A stretch of DNA of 64,000 nt from Chitinivorax sp. B (lineage in GTDB: Bacteria; Pseudomonadota; Gammaproteobacteria; Burkholderiales; SCOH01). The stretch spans positions 88,625-152,624 of the forward strand of contig NZ_SCOH01000006.1 in the NCBI RefSeq assembly GCF_005503445.1, written 5' to 3'. The notes under the pieces were generated by a model. The model saw only the letters and a list, made by a program, of their open reading frames with translations, did not search any database and was not told the origin of the DNA. Position numbers and translations under genes: made by a program. This document shows positions 36,241 through 46,652 of this stretch, piece after piece; position 1 is the stretch's first letter, and every line of letters starts with the position of its first letter.

Positions 36241-39200
36241 TCACCCTGGCAATGCTGGGTTGGGCGCCCATAGCCCTGCGTGGGCTTCATCGACGACACC
36301 GGTACGCAGCAAGCGTTCATGCAGCGCAAAGGCATCGGCGATAATCGTGCGCAGTTCGTGACGTTCCCAGGGTTTGTTGATGAATTTGTGCACCGTACCA
36401 TCATTAATGGCCTCCAGAATGCCTCGAAAATCCGAGTGCCCACTCAATAGCAGTCGTACCGCTTGTGGGCTCAGCTGCCTGACACGTGTCAGAAACTCCA
36501 ATCCAGTCATATCCGGCATGTGCTGATCACATAAAATCACGCCAACGTGATGGCAAGCCAGTTGCTCAAAAGCAATCTGCACATCATTTGCCAGCAGCAC
36601 GCGATAGTCGGCATCTCGCAAGTCACGCTCCAAAGCACTGGTCATGTTGAATTCGTCATCGATGATCATCAGCGTATGCTGTACTGACGATCGCCGCATA
36701 CCGATCGGTGCCCGGATCAATCCCTCCCGCAGCAATGCAGAGCAAGCATCGGCCGGCATCGCTGCGCTGAAATAATGACCTTGTACTTGATCGCAGTCGC
36801 GACCTTCCAGCAGTGCAACCTGCCCCGGTGTCTCAACCATTTCGGCAATCACCTTGAGTCCTAACCGATGTGCCATCGAAATAATGGCATCCGTAATGGC
36901 CAGACTACGCGGATCAGACGTGATCTCCTTGACGAAGGAGCCATCCAGTTTCAATTTATCAATTGGAAAGCGCTTCAGATAGTGCATGTTGGAATAGGCG
37001 GTACCGAAATCGTCAATAGCCAATTGCACGCCCAGCTCCTTCAATTTGTACATCAGTGCAATATTCTTTTCCGGGTCATCCATCGATACGCTTTCGGTCA
37101 GTTCCAACTCCAGATATTGGGGTGACATCCGCATCGACTGCAGGATGTTGGCAAGCTGTGTTTCCAGACCGCGGCGGCGAAATTGCTTGGCTGACACATT
37201 CACGGCAATGCTGATCGGTGGTAGGCCCGCTTCCTGCCAGGTACGGTGCTGCTGGCAGGCCTGTTGAATCACCCATTCACCCAGCGGTTCGACCAAACCG
37301 GTTTCCTCGGCAATCGGAATGAATCTCGCAGGCGAGATATTGCCCAGTTCGGGGTGCTTCCACCGCAACAATGCCTCCAGCCCAACGATCCGACCCGTTT
37401 TCAATTCAACTTGTGGTTGATAGTGCAATGACAGTTGCTCGCGTTCAATGGCATGACGCAGTTCGCTTTCGATGTGCACCTTCTCGGACAAACGATGCCC
37501 AAGTTCGGGGCTATAGGTCTGCAGATTGTTTCGGCCCTCCTGCTTGGCCAGGTACATGGCTGCATCGGCAAATCGCAACAGATCATCGGCACTGCGGCCA
37601 TCTGTCGGAAAAGCGCTATAGCCGACACTGCAGGTCACCACCAGGTCACGTCCTGCCAGATTGATCGGCTCCACGACCCTGGCCAATACGCGCTGGATGA
37701 TCCTGGCATCCTCGCTGCTATCCGCCGCATCCTGCAGTAATAGCACGAACTCATCCCCACCAATGCGGGCGATCGTGTCGGTTTCCCGCACACAACTACT
37801 CATCCGCCCCGCCAGGGTTTTCAACAGTTCATCACCCACCTCGTGACCAAAGCTGTCGTTGATCCATTTGAAACGGTCCAGATCGATAAAGCACACTGCA
37901 CAACGTCCATTGCTACGCTTGGCGAAGGCAATAGCCTGGGTCAGTCGATCCATGAAGACATTGCGGTTGGGTAGATTGGTCAAGGCATCATGTGTCGCCT
38001 GATACTGCAACGCACTTTCCAGCCGCTTGCGCTCAGTAATGTCTTGCACCATGCCTTCATAACATACGACCTCATGATGCTCGTTACGCACGACATGGGC
38101 CGTAATCGCCAATTCAATCTCGGCACCATCGGCACGCCGTGCCGGCAATTCGATATTGCGGATCGCACCTTGTTGGCGAATCGCCATGGCCAGACTGTCG
38201 CGTGCCTCCCGGCCAAGGAACACATCAAACGGCTGCCGTCCAAAATTGACCATCAGGTCTTCCGGCGACAGACAACCCAGAATCCTGGCCAAGGCGGCAT
38301 TGGCCATCAACAACTGGCCATCCCACTCGCAGCGGAATATCCCTTCGGCGGCATTATCGAATATGTCCCGATACTTGGTTTCCGCTTCCAACAGCTTGAT
38401 TTCTGCCTGCTTATGCTGTTCCATCTCGGATGCCAGCTTTTCGTACAGCAATGCATTCTGGATGGAGATTGCAGCCTGGGTCGCCAACAAATTCAGCAGC
38501 TCGACCCGTTCGGCATGAAATACCCCAGCCAACTGGCTGTTTTCAAGGTAAAGCATGCCCATGAGCTCATGTTGACGCAGAATGGGCATGCACAGTACCG
38601 ATTTGGGCATCAGTGCAACGATATAGGGGTCGCTGACAAACAAGCCATCAATGGTCGCATCGTGCAACACCACACAAGCCAGAGTCCGTTCCACATACTG
38701 CGTAATCTGCAGCGGTAGATCCAGCGGGCTGGGTAGCGATACGGGCTGGTCGCGCTGTGCCAGCACCAGCGGTGTGGCCGTCGCCTGGCTGGCTGCTACC
38801 ACCCAATGTTCGTCCCGTTTCAGCAACAGCTTGGCCTGTTGAGCACCTGCACTTTCCAGCACTGCATGCAGCAACTGACCCAGCAACTTGTCGAGCACGA
38901 TCTCGCTGGAAATGGCTTGCGATGCTTTCAGTACTGCTGCGATATCCAACTCATTCAGTGACGGACCATCGTCAATCCGGCTGAGCCTGCGCTTACCCAT
39001 ATGCGCAATCGGGGGCAATTCATTACTCAGCGTATTGGTTGCCGTCAGTGCGGGGGTGGCCGTCGAAGGCAAAAATTCCGTCAACAGGCGCGGATAGGCA
39101 CTCAGCAAGGCAGCAGCCTTACTTTTGGCTCCCCAGGCCACATAGCCGAAACGTGCCTTGCGCATATAGATGCGCCCGAAATCCAGCTTGCCCTGCTGCA

Positions 39201-42200
39201 ACCAGAATTTGGCCGCCAGTTCATTGGCCAATGCTTCATGATGGATGTACCCACTATTGCCCGCCGTCTGGATCGCCGCATCGTACAACTGCATCGCATG
39301 CTCGTTTTCACCCCGCGCACGAGCCAACTCAGCCGATACCAATTGGTACTGGTGCAAGAAGTTCGCCGGGCAGTGCTCGGCCCAGGTCAACAACTGCTGC
39401 TGATTGCGCTCCACCTGATCCAGCGCGTTGCCGCCCACATCCACATCCGGGTACAGCGCCAGCAGGATCAGCGAGTGATAGCAATTCAGTGAAGCCTCGG
39501 CCAGATTGCCTTTGACATAACCTTGCAGGGCACGTGCATCCTCCAGGCTGCTCAAGGCCAATTCCGGCGCCCCGTACAGGTACAAAGCAAACGCTTTGCC
39601 CATACGATAGAAACACACTGCTGCAAAACTTCGATGCTCATGACTGGCTGCCAGGTACTCGCCTTCCGTGATATCGACAATATCAAAGGACAAAGTACTG
39701 CTGGTTTCGCCAGCCAAATTGGCCGCCACCAGCCGGCATCCCAGAATATTGTCGGTCGACAGGTTATGCTTGACCCGCCGGGTAAAAGACAAGTGTCGGC
39801 CAGTCTCCGTCAGCAACTGATTCAGATTTTCGCCACGCAGGAAACCATTCAACGTGCGGCAGTTGGCAAGAATGTATCCGATGAACTGGAACTCGCCGGA
39901 CTCCATGCCCGCACGTTGACCTTCATCATTGAAGACGTCAGCTTCCGCCACCGGGCGAATCCAGTGATTCAGAAACATTCCCATGATCAGGCAGGCTTTG
40001 CATTTCAAACTGTGGCTGCCATATTTCTCTGCCAGTCGCAGGCCCAACATGCCGAACTCGTAACCTAACTGATACCGCCCACGATTGGCCGCCAACGTAT
40101 TGCCGAAACTGGCATAGCCCTTGGAGGATTCCGGCACATTGCCAAATTGCATCGACAATTTGGTCATGCGTGCCAATACCCAGCTATACAGCGTGTATCG
40201 ATTGGTGAAGTAGATGGTGGTATGTACCGTCATCATCACCTTCATGACCGCCATCACCTTGGGATCAGTCATGGGTGGCAAATCGATCAACGATGCAACG
40301 GAACGGCCCTGCAATCCGGCTTCGACTTCGGCCAATTCGGCATCCACCGCACTGGACAACTGATCCACCGGTGGAAAACCCATACCAAGCAATGCCAGCG
40401 CCTTGCTGGCCGATTCCACGGCTTCTTCGTTCTTGCCCAGCATGGTCAATTGAGTGACCAGTTGCGCATAGGCCTCGCTACGGTCTATCAGTTCCGCCCG
40501 TCGCCAAACGAAGTCGATCAACCTTTCCGAGGCTTCATAGTTGCCGTTCAGGTACTCGGCTTCTGCCCGTTCGCGGTGCAATGCCAAAGTCAACTCGTAC
40601 CGATTGTCCCAGTCACCGCCAAAAGCTTCCATTCCCAGTTGGAGATAGCTCAGGGCCGCCCCGTAGGCTGAGGCGAACTTGGCCTTGCGGGCCGCGTCCA
40701 GGTTCAATTGTGCCAATGCGATCCGCTCGTCATCAGACTGAATCAGCATCAGACCACGATTCAAATGATCGACCACCTCAAACAGTCGTTCATTGCGTGC
40801 AGCTTCACCCAGGTTACTCACCAACAGACGACCTACCCGTAGATGCAACCCTGGCTTCTCATCATCCGGGATCAGTTCGTAAGAAGCCTGCTGCACCCGG
40901 TCATGTAGGAACTTCAAACGGTGATACACCAGTGTCGATTCCGGATTATTCGGCTCCAGAATGGTCAAGTCGGAGGCCGGCAGCAAAATACCGTCGCGTA
41001 CTGCCGGGAACAATTGCTTGTAGCATTCGGCCGGACGCTTTTCGATCACCATGGCCAGCGTCGACAATTCGAACCGGTTGCCCAGACAGGCCGCCAGCTT
41101 CAGCGCATGCACCGTTCCCGCCGGCAATTTACGCAGCTTGGTCAGCATCAGTTCCACCACGTTATCCGTGATGTCTGCCTGCTCGATACGCTGAATATCC
41201 CATTGCCAGCGAGCCTGATCCGGGTTACTAGTGTCGACATGGAATTGGATCATGCCTTCCTGATACAAGGTCGACAAAAATTGGCCAACAAAGAACGGGT
41301 TGCCCGCTGTCTTATGCAGCACCAGCCTGGCCAACGGTTCTGCTGTCTCTGCCTTGCAATAAAATGCATCACAGATCAGAGCGGTCACATGCGCCAGTGT
41401 CATTGGCAGCAAGACAATCAGCGATGCAGGTGCCGCTTGCCGATCCAGCCGGTCGGTCAACATAGTCAGCGGGTGTTGATCATTCACCTCGTTATCGCGA
41501 AACGCACCGATGATCATCAAATGCTGAGCCTCATCATCCACCAGCAATACTTCAAGCAACTGCAACGTCGCCGAATCCGCCCACTGCAGGTCATCCAGAA
41601 AGATCACCAATGGATGCTCGGGTTGGTAGAACACCCGGATGAAACGTTGAAACACCATATTGAAGCGGTTCTGGGCCTCGCGTGGTGGCAAGGCGGCGAT
41701 TGGGGTCTGCGGCCCCAGAATCAATTCCAGCTCGGGAATCACATCGATGATCAGTTGCCCGTTCTGCTCCAGCGCATCCTGTAACAGCTTGCGCCAGCGC
41801 ATGACACTGACTTCATCTTCAGTCAACAACTGGCTGATCAGTGCCTGCAAGGCGATCACCAGCGCGCTGTAAGGCACCGTACGCTGAAACTGGTCAAACT
41901 TGCCACTGACAAAATAACCCCGCCGCATGGTGATGGGTCGGAACAGCTCCTGCACCAAGCAAGTCTTGCCAATACCGGAATAACCAGCGATCAACATCAA
42001 CATTCGCCCACCACGGCTGACATGTTCGAACGCATCGAGCATCTTTTCAATTTCCGCTTCGCGGCCATACAACGTCTGCGGCAAATGAAAACGGCTGGGA
42101 ACATCGTGTTCGGCCAGCCGGAAAGGGTCGATCTGATCATGTTCACGCAGGCTTAACAGGCAAGTGTCCAAGTCCGCCTTGATACCCCATGCACTCTGGT

Positions 42201-42969
42201 AACGGGCCTCTGCCGTCTTCTCCAATAGCTTGTCAACGATATCCGACACCGTTTGCGGAATCGTCGAATTCAAGCGCCACAAAGGCACCGGCAACTCGGC
42301 CAGATGGCAATGCACCAGCTCCAGTGAATCCTTGCCGGTGAAAGGCAGGCGACCTGAAAACAGCTCGTACAGGGTAACACCGAGCGAGTAGAAGTCGGTA
42401 CGATAGTCCAGTACCCTGTTCATACGCCGGGTTTGTTCCGGTGACATATAGGCCAGCGACCCTTCCAGCATGTCCAGATTCTTGATGGATGGGTTTTCCC
42501 TCGACAACTGTGAAGCAATGCCGAAATCGATAATCTTCAGTTGTCCGGTTGCCGCGTTGTAGACAATATTGCCCGGATTGATGTGCTTGTGGACGATATC
42601 ATTTGCATGGATCTCCGCGATGCCTTCCGCAATCAGGCTGGCCACACTCAGGCACTCCTCGAGCGGCATTGGGTGAGCAGTCAGCCAATGCCGCAACGAG
42701 TGTCCGCCAATATCCTCCATCACCAGTACTGGCTTGTTTCTGCTGAATACCAAGCCATAAGCGGCAGCGGCACATTTGCACTGATTCAGTTGTGCAGCAA
42801 TTTCGTATTCCCAGCGATACGAGGCAACAGCCTCCGGGCGCGGATAGTCCTGGCGCAACAGCTTCAACACGACAGACTGCCCTCTTAGCAGATCAATCGC
42901 CCGGAAAACCTGGGTGCAAGGGCTTTCGTACAGCTTCTCCTGAATATCGAAACCAACCACTGAGAACAT
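36241..42969 (-). CDS. 2242-residue signalling protein: pseudokinase - AAA ATPase - TPR - GAF - PAS - GGDEF - EAL - REC
   Basis: Start is ATG 42969. Domains in order: protein-kinase fold (about 1-270), with VVLKLL and KIIDFGIAS present but the catalytic loop reading HKHINPGN, so the catalytic Asp is His. AAA/STAND ATPase (about 290-620) has GYSGIGKT and LVIFLDDLQWAD. TPR-like helices run to about 1290. GAF lies at about 1370-1520 and PAS at about 1545-1660. GGDEF (about 1670-1830) has an intact GGDEF and an RETD inhibitory site five residues before it. EAL (about 1845-2090) keeps EALLRW, NVSAKQ, ELTES, IDDFG and AEMVET. The terminal receiver (about 2110-2230) has CDQHMPDMTG. It should both make and break cyclic di-GMP and respond to phosphorylation. 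It is a single gene 3' to the chemosensory operon. Confidence 0.92.
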   Translation of the reverse strand: MFSVVGFDIQEKLYESPCTQVFRAIDLLRGQSVVLKLLRQDYPRPEAVASYRWEYEIAAQLNQCKCAAAAYGLVFSRNKPVLVMEDIGGHSLRHWLTAHPMPLEECLSVASLIAEGIAEIHANDIVHKHINPGNIVYNAATGQLKIIDFGIASQLSRENPSIKNLDMLEGSLAYMSPEQTRRMNRVLDYRTDFYSLGVTLYELFSGRLPFTGKDSLELVHCHLAELPVPLWRLNSTIPQTVSDIVDKLLEKTAEARYQSAWGIKADLDTCLLSLREHDQIDPFRLAEHDVPSRFHLPQTLYGREAEIEKMLDAFEHVSRGGRMLMLIAGYSGIGKTCLVQELFRPITMRRGYFVSGKFDQFQRTVPYSALVIALQALISQLLTEDEVSVMRWRKLLQDALEQNGQLIIDVIPELELILGPQTPIAALPPREAQNRFNMVFQRFIRVFYQPEHPLVIFLDDLQWADSATLQLLEVLLVDDEAQHLMIIGAFRDNEVNDQHPLTMLTDRLDRQAAPASLIVLLPMTLAHVTALICDAFYCKAETAEPLARLVLHKTAGNPFFVGQFLSTLYQEGMIQFHVDTSNPDQARWQWDIQRIEQADITDNVVELMLTKLRKLPAGTVHALKLAACLGNRFELSTLAMVIEKRPAECYKQLFPAVRDGILLPASDLTILEPNNPESTLVYHRLKFLHDRVQQASYELIPDDEKPGLHLRVGRLLVSNLGEAARNERLFEVVDHLNRGLMLIQSDDERIALAQLNLDAARKAKFASAYGAALSYLQLGMEAFGGDWDNRYELTLALHRERAEAEYLNGNYEASERLIDFVWRRAELIDRSEAYAQLVTQLTMLGKNEEAVESASKALALLGMGFPPVDQLSSAVDAELAEVEAGLQGRSVASLIDLPPMTDPKVMAVMKVMMTVHTTIYFTNRYTLYSWVLARMTKLSMQFGNVPESSKGYASFGNTLAANRGRYQLGYEFGMLGLRLAEKYGSHSLKCKACLIMGMFLNHWIRPVAEADVFNDEGQRAGMESGEFQFIGYILANCRTLNGFLRGENLNQLLTETGRHLSFTRRVKHNLSTDNILGCRLVAANLAGETSSTLSFDIVDITEGEYLAASHEHRSFAAVCFYRMGKAFALYLYGAPELALSSLEDARALQGYVKGNLAEASLNCYHSLILLALYPDVDVGGNALDQVERNQQQLLTWAEHCPANFLHQYQLVSAELARARGENEHAMQLYDAAIQTAGNSGYIHHEALANELAAKFWLQQGKLDFGRIYMRKARFGYVAWGAKSKAAALLSAYPRLLTEFLPSTATPALTATNTLSNELPPIAHMGKRRLSRIDDGPSLNELDIAAVLKASQAISSEIVLDKLLGQLLHAVLESAGAQQAKLLLKRDEHWVVAASQATATPLVLAQRDQPVSLPSPLDLPLQITQYVERTLACVVLHDATIDGLFVSDPYIVALMPKSVLCMPILRQHELMGMLYLENSQLAGVFHAERVELLNLLATQAAISIQNALLYEKLASEMEQHKQAEIKLLEAETKYRDIFDNAAEGIFRCEWDGQLLMANAALARILGCLSPEDLMVNFGRQPFDVFLGREARDSLAMAIRQQGAIRNIELPARRADGAEIELAITAHVVRNEHHEVVCYEGMVQDITERKRLESALQYQATHDALTNLPNRNVFMDRLTQAIAFAKRSNGRCAVCFIDLDRFKWINDSFGHEVGDELLKTLAGRMSSCVRETDTIARIGGDEFVLLLQDAADSSEDARIIQRVLARVVEPINLAGRDLVVTCSVGYSAFPTDGRSADDLLRFADAAMYLAKQEGRNNLQTYSPELGHRLSEKVHIESELRHAIEREQLSLHYQPQVELKTGRIVGLEALLRWKHPELGNISPARFIPIAEETGLVEPLGEWVIQQACQQHRTWQEAGLPPISIAVNVSAKQFRRRGLETQLANILQSMRMSPQYLELELTESVSMDDPEKNIALMYKLKELGVQLAIDDFGTAYSNMHYLKRFPIDKLKLDGSFVKEITSDPRSLAITDAIISMAHRLGLKVIAEMVETPGQVALLEGRDCDQVQGHYFSAAMPADACSALLREGLIRAPIGMRRSSVQHTLMIIDDEFNMTSALERDLRDADYRVLLANDVQIAFEQLACHHVGVILCDQHMPDMTGLEFLTRVRQLSPQAVRLLLSGHSDFRGILEAINDGTVHKFINKPWERHELRTIIADAFALHERLLRTGVVDEAHAGLWAPNPALPG

Positions 42970-43344
42970 AGCGCACTCGCCAAGGTAGATGGATGAACTA
43001 GGTTGCCAATCAATACCGCACAGTAGGTGGAAGGTGACAGGTTGTGTCTGTTTCAGCCACATCGCCAGACGCGTAAAATCATGCCGCAGTCGTGCGGGCA
43101 GCCCAGCTCAGCGCATTACGCCATGCGCCAACGAACGGCCATACACACCCCCTTATGGATTTCACCCATGCGCTGGCCGATAATCTATATTTAGCTCATC
43201 ATGGGGTGAATTACTTGAAATTCACCCTAATTAAATATTTTGCATATTCAAATATACAAAATAAAAAATCAACACCAAAAATAGGGATGTCCTCACCTCA
43301 ATCACAAGCAAATACATCGCTTCTCTTACCATAGGGGAAATTAA
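42970..43344. other. Divergent promoter region, no gene seen
   Basis: This 375-base gap separates the minus-strand giant sensor and the plus-strand VOC gene. The part from about 43180 to 43330 is AT-rich and should carry the VOC promoter. A short frame at 43092-43334 has no ribosome site or motif. GGGGAAA at 43335-43341 is the ribosome site of the VOC gene. No operator was recognised. Confidence 0.5.
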
Positions 43345-43818
43345 ATGAACCAACCAGTCCAAGCCATACCGGATCGCTACACCTCCGCCATTCCCTACTT
43401 GACGATCACCGGGGCGGACCGTGCCATCGAGTTCTACAAAAAAGCATTCGGCGCCACCGAGATCATGCGCATGAACGATCCAGCGGGGCAGATCATGCAT
43501 GCCGAGCTGCGTATTGGTGACGTCATCATCATGCTGCACGAAGAAAATCCCAACTGGCAGGCACTCAGCCCCACCAGCATTGGCAATTCACCCGTCAGCG
43601 TGATGTTTTACACCACCCATGTCGACGACATCATGAACCAGGCAGCGGCAGCCGGCGCCACCATCACCATGCCGGCACAGAATATGTTCTACGGGGATCG
43701 CTGTGGCAATCTGGTCGATCCATTCGGCCATAAATGGATGGTGGCCACACACATTGAGGAAGTATCGTCGGAAGAACTGGCCAAGCGGGCTGCCGCCATG
43801 TTTGCCGAGCAATGTTGA
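43345..43818 (+). CDS. VOC-superfamily (PhnB/glyoxalase-like) protein
   Basis: The 157-residue protein has two betaalphabetabetabeta units of the vicinal-oxygen-chelate fold. PYLTITGADRAIEFYKKAFGA (about residues 17-37) and HAELRIGDVIIMLHEE start the first unit. VDDIMNQAAAAGATI, YGDRCGNLVDPFGHKWMVA ends the second. The YGDRxGxxxDPFGHxW form is typical of the PhnB-like subgroup. Members include metalloenzymes, antibiotic-resistance proteins and orphans, so the reaction is not assigned. A hairpin terminator follows at 43843. Confidence 0.88.
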   Translation: MNQPVQAIPDRYTSAIPYLTITGADRAIEFYKKAFGATEIMRMNDPAGQIMHAELRIGDVIIMLHEENPNWQALSPTSIGNSPVSVMFYTTHVDDIMNQAAAAGATITMPAQNMFYGDRCGNLVDPFGHKWMVATHIEEVSSEELAKRAAAMFAEQC

Positions 43819-43842
43819 AATAACGAAACCACGGAACCACCG

Positions 43843-43878
43843 GGCTGGCCAGATCATCATTTGGCCAGCCTTATTTTG
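43843..43878 (+). terminator. Rho-independent terminator after the VOC gene
   Basis: GGCTGGCCA and TGGCCAGCC form a perfect 9-base-pair stem around a 10-base loop, followed by TTATTTTG. It lies 24 bases after the VOC stop codon. The rest of the 313-base gap to the LysR gene is AT-rich and shows no gene. Confidence 0.85.
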
Positions 43879-44131
43879 TGCTGATCGCCTTGGTTATTAA
43901 TACGTGGAGTAAATATTTACCCGCCTACTCTTTGACATTTATAATCCAGCCTAATTGAAATTGCCTCAATGTCATCCAAATTATTGTCAACTTGCATGCC
44001 TGGGCATGCATGATGCATCTTGCCCTCTGCTACGCACGCCCTGCCAAAGCGGCGTATAGTGCAGACCAATCACGCAGGGGCTGGTTTTGCTCCCCTTCTT
44101 CAACGACATCAAGGCACGATATCGTCTGACC

Positions 44132-45031
44132 ATGGATAGACTCACCGCCATGCATGTTTTTGTGCGGGTTGCCGAATCCGGCAGCTTTACCCGAACCGCC
44201 GATCAGCTTGATCTGCCACGAGCAACCGTTTCTACCGCCATCCAGCAATTGGAAGCCTCGCTGGGCGCACGCCTGTTGCACCGAACGACCCGTCGCGTTC
44301 ACCTGACTCAGGATGGTGCTGCGCTGTTGGAGCGATGCCGGAGCATCCTGGCTGATATGGACGAAGTCGATAACATGTTCCGACAAACAGCATCCCGTCT
44401 GAGCGGCAAACTGAAAGTGGATGTACCCAGCCGCTTTGGCCGGCGCTTGCTGGCACCCGCATTACCTGCCTTGTTCGAACGCCATCCGGACCTCGAATTG
44501 GAACTGGGTGTGACAGATAGAGCCATTGACTTGATCCAGGAAGGCGTGGACTGCGTGGTCCGTGTCGGCAACCCAGGCAACAGCAGTCTGGTTGCCCGAC
44601 CCCTGGGCGAATTTGCCATGATCAACTGCGCCAGCCCAGCCTACTTGGCCCAGCACGGCCTCCCAGCCAGCCCGGCTGATCTGGATCATCATTGGGCTAT
44701 CCAGTACGCCTCTCCCAGTACAGGCAGAGTGGCCCCGTGGGAGTATCAGCAGCAAGGCGGATTGCAAGTCCGAGCGGTTCGCGGCCGAATCACCGTGAAC
44801 AATGCAGAAACCTACATCGCCTGCTGCCTGGCTGGCCTGGGTTTGATCCAGGTACCGGCTTATGATGTACAGGATCACTTGGCCAACGGTGAATTAATTG
44901 CGGTAATGAACGATGCAACAGCCGCCCCCATGCCTGTCTATGCCCTTTATCCACATCGCCGTCATCTTTCACAACGGGTACAGATTTTCATCGACTGGCT
45001 GGCATCATTATTGTTGACGCCACTGCGCTGA
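44132..45031 (+). CDS. LysR-family transcriptional regulator
   Basis: The 299-residue protein from ATG 44132 opens with the standard LysR helix-turn-helix: MDRLTAMHVFVRVAESGSFT, then PRATVSTAIQQLEASLGARLLHRTTRRVHLTQDG. An earlier in-frame ATG (44087) would add 15 atypical residues. The C-terminal co-inducer domain is complete, including ERHPDLELELGVTDR and ITVNNAETYIACCLAGLGLIQVP. It belongs to the CrgA/DmlR-like group by these landmarks. LysR regulators often control a divergent neighbour, but here both flanking genes are not divergent, so the target is open. Confidence 0.92.
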   Translation: MDRLTAMHVFVRVAESGSFTRTADQLDLPRATVSTAIQQLEASLGARLLHRTTRRVHLTQDGAALLERCRSILADMDEVDNMFRQTASRLSGKLKVDVPSRFGRRLLAPALPALFERHPDLELELGVTDRAIDLIQEGVDCVVRVGNPGNSSLVARPLGEFAMINCASPAYLAQHGLPASPADLDHHWAIQYASPSTGRVAPWEYQQQGGLQVRAVRGRITVNNAETYIACCLAGLGLIQVPAYDVQDHLANGELIAVMNDATAAPMPVYALYPHRRHLSQRVQIFIDWLASLLLTPLR

Positions 45032-45040
45032 CTATCGGGC

Positions 45041-46456
45041 TCAAGGCAGGATGAATGATGAAATCTGGCTGGCACTATCGCCGGGCTGATCCATCGCCCT
45101 GACCGCGATCACAATCGGATTCGCACCGCCATGACCTGCCGATTTGTCCACCGAGAGCGAGACAGGCAATGGATAACTACTGCCCGCAGCCACTTCCACG
45201 ACCTCCGGCTCAGCCAAAGTCAAGCCCGGCAATCCGCTGACCTCGACCTTGAAGTAGCGAGCCTTATCAGCCTGATTATGGATATGCAGGGTATAGCTGT
45301 TTTCCACCCGGCCATCGCCCAGCTCCCGCATCAAGACCAGCCGATCGCGAATCACATCGACCCGCAATGGCATGCGATGAATCAACAACCAGATACTGCC
45401 AATGGTCAACCCAATCAGCAAGGCACCATATAGGGCCACCCTTGGCCGAAACAGTCGCATGGCCTGTTCACCGCGCGACAACATCCGCTCAGAAGCGTAG
45501 CGGATCAGCCCTCGCGGTCGCTCAAGTTTGTCCATGACCGTATTACAGGCATCCACACACAGGCCACAGCCAATGCACTCATATTGCAATCCATGGCGGA
45601 TATCAATGCCGGCTGGGCACACCTGCACACAAATACCGCAATCCACACAGTCTCCCGGTTTGACCGCCCCTTGTACTGCCTGGCGACGTTGATGACCACC
45701 ACGAGGTTCGCCACGTGCCGCATCATAGCTGACGGTAAGGGTATCCGGGTCGAACATGACCCCCTGGAAACGCGAATACGGGCACATATGCTGACAGACC
45801 TGCTCGCGCAGAATACCAGCCTGCAGATAGGTGAAAACGGCATAGAACAACAGCCAGAAGCCTTCCCATGGGCCAAGCAACAAGGCTGGCATACCCGCAA
45901 CCAGATCACGGATCGGCGTAAAGTAGCCGACGAAGGTCATCCCCGTCACCAGCGACACACCAATCCAGGCTCCATGCTTCAACGCCTTGCGGGCCAATTT
46001 GCGCACATGCCATGGCTGTTGATCCAGCTTGATCCGGGCCAGATGATTGCCTTCCACCCGGGCCTCGATCCAGGCAAACATGGCGGTATAAACCGTTTGC
46101 GGACAGGCAAAGCCGCAAAACACCCGGCCGGCCACTGCCGTAAAAAAGAACAATCCAAACGCCGCCATCATCAGAATGGCCGCTAAATAGACGGCGTCCT
46201 GTGGCCACAATATCAAGTCGAAAATATAGAATTTGCGATTGGCGATATCGAACAGTACAGCCTGACGCCCCTGCCAGGGTAACCAACACAGGCCATAGAA
46301 AATCAATTGAGTCAGGAACACCATACCCCAGCGGAGCCGGTTATATCGGCCCGCTGTTTCACGGATATGGATTTTTCCCTGTTTGCGGTAGAAATGAACA
46401 ATCTGTGGTTTGACAGCGATTGTGGCGCCTGAGGAAGCCGTGGGCATGCGACCCAT
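45041..46456 (-). CDS. ccoG: CcoG (FixG/RdxA) cytochrome cbb3 oxidase assembly protein
   Basis: CcoG is a membrane-bound iron-sulfur protein that helps mature cbb3 oxidase by reducing copper. The 471-residue protein shows membrane segments near residues 45-62, 92-112, 165-185, 198-218 and 347-365. It has VFCGFACPQTVYT (about residues 111-123), the ferredoxin pair CVDCGICVQVCP and CIGCGLCVDACN (about 265-306), and a C-terminal Ig-like domain. It usually sits beside ccoNOPQ, but no cbb3 oxidase genes occur in this window. It converges on the LysR gene with 9 bases between. Confidence 0.95.
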   Translation of the reverse strand: MGRMPTASSGATIAVKPQIVHFYRKQGKIHIRETAGRYNRLRWGMVFLTQLIFYGLCWLPWQGRQAVLFDIANRKFYIFDLILWPQDAVYLAAILMMAAFGLFFFTAVAGRVFCGFACPQTVYTAMFAWIEARVEGNHLARIKLDQQPWHVRKLARKALKHGAWIGVSLVTGMTFVGYFTPIRDLVAGMPALLLGPWEGFWLLFYAVFTYLQAGILREQVCQHMCPYSRFQGVMFDPDTLTVSYDAARGEPRGGHQRRQAVQGAVKPGDCVDCGICVQVCPAGIDIRHGLQYECIGCGLCVDACNTVMDKLERPRGLIRYASERMLSRGEQAMRLFRPRVALYGALLIGLTIGSIWLLIHRMPLRVDVIRDRLVLMRELGDGRVENSYTLHIHNQADKARYFKVEVSGLPGLTLAEPEVVEVAAGSSYPLPVSLSVDKSAGHGGANPIVIAVRAMDQPGDSASQISSFILP

Positions 46457-46652
46457 CCTTGTGTCGAATTGAAGCCCACGCAGTAGACCATGCCCACAGC
46501 CACTATAACAGATTCACCAAGTCAAATATCCAGCTATAACAGTTTGTATCAGCATCGCTCCGCTGGTTGCAGCAGATCACGCAGGCAACAGCAAGCAGAT
46601 GACTGAACATCAACACAGCCATCACTGCAGCGTCACCACAATAACCCTGCCA

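Noticed and set aside
43092..43334. 80-codon frame upstream of the VOC gene
   Set aside because: No ribosome site, changes composition midway, and runs through the likely promoter region.
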